64,000 nucleotides of DNA from contig OX621247.1 of NCBI GenBank assembly GCA_951640165.1, positions 26,820,001 to 26,884,000 of the forward strand, given 5' to 3'. This DNA is from Pseudoips prasinana (lineage: Eukaryota > Arthropoda > Insecta > Lepidoptera > Nolidae). The position numbers and the translations under genes are program-made. This document shows positions 62,214-64,000 of this stretch, piece after piece (position 1 is the stretch's first letter; the number at the start of each line of letters is the position of its first letter). Below the pieces are notes generated by a model. The model was not told where the DNA came from. It ran no database searches and worked only from the letters and a program-made list of their open reading frames with translations.

Positions 62214-62372
62214 ATGACTGATCTGTCAGCGCTCAATTTTTTACAAAACAATTGCCGTAAAATGGCGTCAATTGAAACGCCGGAGTGCATAGAAGCAGGA
62301 ACAATATTAAAAGAATGTATGGAAACTGTCCACATCTCTTTGGAACCTACAATGCCATTTTTCCCATTTTAG
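62214..62372 (+). CDS. Unrecognised 52-codon open frame, possible small gene or exon
   Basis: The frame begins at ATG (context GAAAATGA) and reads MTDLSALNFLQNNCRKMASI, then ETPECIEAGTILKECMETV and HISLEPTMPFFPF to TAG. Codon choice includes GCG, ACG, CCG and GAG, unlike chance frames in this AT-rich DNA. There is no copy elsewhere in the window. Two cysteines bracket an EAGTILKE helix-like stretch; no family was recognised. It could also be a first exon whose donor lies inside the frame. Confidence 0.35.
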   Translation: MTDLSALNFLQNNCRKMASIETPECIEAGTILKECMETVHISLEPTMPFFPF

Positions 62373-62467
62373 CGTTATTGATAATTGAATTAATTTTCAA
62401 TAATTTATTTGAGTCAACTGGTAACTCGTTCCGATTAAAAGCTAAAGATTCGTGAAAATTCAACGGA

Positions 62468-62681
62468 TTTTTTTTTTTTTTTTTTTTTAAAGATAACGCC
62501 CGCATTACGTAACCTAATCGCTGTGTCGCGGGGTACTTTACCTACATAATAGACGGACACAAATTACATCCATACTCAGAACAACTATTTATGGGTGACA
62601 CAAATAGTTGCCCGGCGCGGGCCTCGAAACCGCGACACAAAGCGGCGAGGCGACTGTCTTCCCCGCTGTGCCACACGTGCA
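62468..62681 (-). mobile_element. SINE-B, full-length copy with long poly-A
   Basis: Minus strand: GCACGTGTGGCACAGCGGGG, GTCGCCTCGCCGCTTTGTGT, CGCGGTTTCGAGGCCCGCGC, then the AACTATTTGTGTCACCCATA body and CGCGACACAGCGATTAGGTT tail, ending in a run of about 20 A. The long A run suggests a recent insertion. Confidence 0.92.
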
Positions 62682-62985
62682 ATTAGACCTATAGATTGCA
62701 GTGTGGATGGGAATATTGACCAGCAAATGTTGTGCATGCCTTCAAAATAACTGAACTGGGCTGGAATATGCAAATGGTATGTTTCGCTAGACTGGGCCGC
62801 GCTTAAACCTGTGGTAGAGAACCCACTGAGTTTGTTTTTCCGGATCTCTTCAGTTGCGCCGCATAGGATCAGTTATTATAATTAAATCGCGACTGTCGTT
62901 TTACCCACTAGCTCCGCATTAATAACCACTTCCTAAATATCCACTTCTAAATAGAAACGATGACAATAGAAACTAAATTTATAAA
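62682..62985. other. Unassigned sequence
   Basis: Nothing supported. Confidence 0.45.
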
Positions 62986-63035
62986 ATATTTGGGTCTTGT
63001 GCTGCCCGCATCCAGCGCCTTCCCGCGAACCTTGA
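62986..63035 (-). pseudogene. RTE-type LINE fragment
   Basis: Reversed AAGGTTCGCGGGAAGGCGCT and GGATGCGGGCAGCACAAGAC match the GGATGCGGGCAGCCCAGGAC part of the RTE terminus at 14640-14875. About 50 bp only. Confidence 0.55.
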
Positions 63036-63530
63036 CAATAATAATATAACTATTACACCTACTTAATTAAAATGCCTATGAACGAAATCTCAGGTTTAAT
63101 CTTAAAATTTTATGTCAGGCGACATTTTTGTATCAGTATTACCTTTCAACATTTTAAGTTAAAATGTTGTCCTCCGAGTAAACGGAGCCATGTAAAGTCA
63201 CACAAGAATTACCCGTATTCTGCAGAAGATTGGGCCCTGACTGCACACAGATGCATCTTTGCCAATAAATAATTCAGGCACGAGATGGATTGCGTTAATA
63301 GATGCTATCAGTCACTGAACGCCGCGTAAATCGTCTAGAACTTTCGATTGCACTCCGAAATACGTATGCACGCTTTTATAGAGTGTTACAGGTGGGATTA
63401 TAGTGGGGATGATTGAGATAAATCGTTTAGTATTTTATTGGGGAGGGTGCCGTCCGATTGTAGCGTGTAGACACATTTTGTTGCGAAACTATGTCTGGCT
63501 CAGTCATTACAGTTATATTGCTTTCTATAT
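63036..63530. other. Unassigned sequence
   Basis: Nothing supported; a plus-strand frame at 63072-63272 has no known motif. Confidence 0.45.
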
Positions 63531-63532
63531 TT

Positions 63533-63755
63533 GACGAGCTGAATGGCGTGTTTGGTAGACACTGGCCATTCACGCCAAAGGTCGTGGGTTCGATTCCCAC
63601 TCAGGACAGATGTGTGTGTGCATGAATGTTTGTTTGTCCGGAGTCTGGGTGTAATTATCTTATAAGTATGTCTTTACAAAAGAGAAGTAGTATATTATGT
63701 AGTATATCAGTTATCTGATTGCCATAATACAAGCTCTGCTTAGTTTGGGATTTGA
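63533..63755 (+). mobile_element. SINE-A copy, 3' truncated
   Basis: GACGAGCTGAATGGCGTGTT (mutated A box region), AAGGTCGTGGGTTCGATTCC, GTCTGGGTGTAATTATCTTA and TAATACAAGCTCTGCTTAGT are present. It stops after GGGATTTGATC. A short duplication (TAGTATATTATGTAGTATAT) lies in the middle. Confidence 0.88.
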
Positions 63756-64000
63756 TCGAAAAGCTCGGTTTCTGGTGTTACCTAAATGGATAACTAACAG
63801 GCTTAATAAAAGTACTTGACTCTCATCGTAGTTTTCTGACTCTTGGCGGCTTTAAAGCCAGTGGAAACAAAATATTAAATAAATTACAGTATTTAAGATA
63901 CCTTTTAGCGAATTTCCTTTGGTGTATTTCTTTCAGGATAATTACCAATGCAAGCTTAATCCCTCCAATTAGCACCCACTTCGGTTACGAGCACGAGTTA

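Overview
This window looks like non-coding DNA from a moth or butterfly genome, most likely intron and intergenic sequence loaded with transposable elements. The evidence is the AT-rich composition, dozens of short tRNA-derived SINE copies, and Helitron-type elements that start with TC next to ACTAATATTATAAA and end with a GCGGGTAAAACCGC hairpin plus CTAG. RTE-type LINE tails ending in GATGATGAT point the same way. The Lepidoptera assignment rests on remembered repeat families, not a search. No bacterial-type operon, rRNA operon, CRISPR array or intact tRNA gene was seen.

Host gene content is sparse. The best candidate is one coding exon at 3937-4096 (+), with a clean acceptor and GTAAGT donor and a charged, helix-prone product. 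A 52-codon reading frame at 62214-62372 (+), and weaker frames at 20517-20714, 43511-43627 and 47778-48047 (all -), have no recognised family. Two CpG-rich blocks (about 55940-56165 and 58850-59010) stand out and could be regulatory or first-exon DNA.

Retrotransposons supply almost all recognisable protein coding. Position 8466-11408 (-) is a decayed LINE with an ORF1 remnant and an internally deleted ORF2. Position 30127-34620 (-) is a long CR1-group-like LINE: a nearly intact endonuclease/reverse transcriptase ORF2 preceded by the C-terminal part of an ORF1 resembling an SGNH esterase. Truncated relatives lie at 17135-18320 (+), 40155-41095 (+) and 60050-60900 (-). Position 29110-29830 (-) is the GIY-YIG end of a Penelope-like element beside a 49-bp-arm inverted repeat.

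SINE families are labelled here for convenience. A: tRNA-like head, 'GACGGGCCTGTTGGCGTGG', about 260 bp, about ten copies. B: 'GCACGTGTGGCGCAGCGG', about 190 bp. C: 'GCTAAGCCAGAGGTCGTGGG'. D: 'GCTCCTGCCTACGAAGC'. F: 'GACTGCCCCGTTGGTCTAGC', about 390 bp. One further family has a head matching 5S rRNA (24315, 46386, 50404). DNA elements include a TTAA-flanked MITE (188-466), four copies of a TA-flanked MITE 'E', MITE 'C' (two copies), a pogo/Tigger-like element (44057-45163) and about fifteen Helitron-like copies.

Layout: 0-8 kb, MITEs and SINEs around the exon; 8-18.5 kb, LINEs, Helitrons and RTE tails; 18.8-27 kb, mostly unique AT-rich DNA; 27-38 kb, Penelope, the large LINE and a satellite-like array; 38-51 kb, mixed SINEs, LINE tails and pogo; 51-55 kb, a dense cluster of Helitrons and chimeric SINE fragments in tandem; 55-64 kb, mostly unique DNA with a few elements. 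The elements form nested layers that record their order of insertion rather than a cooperating gene system.
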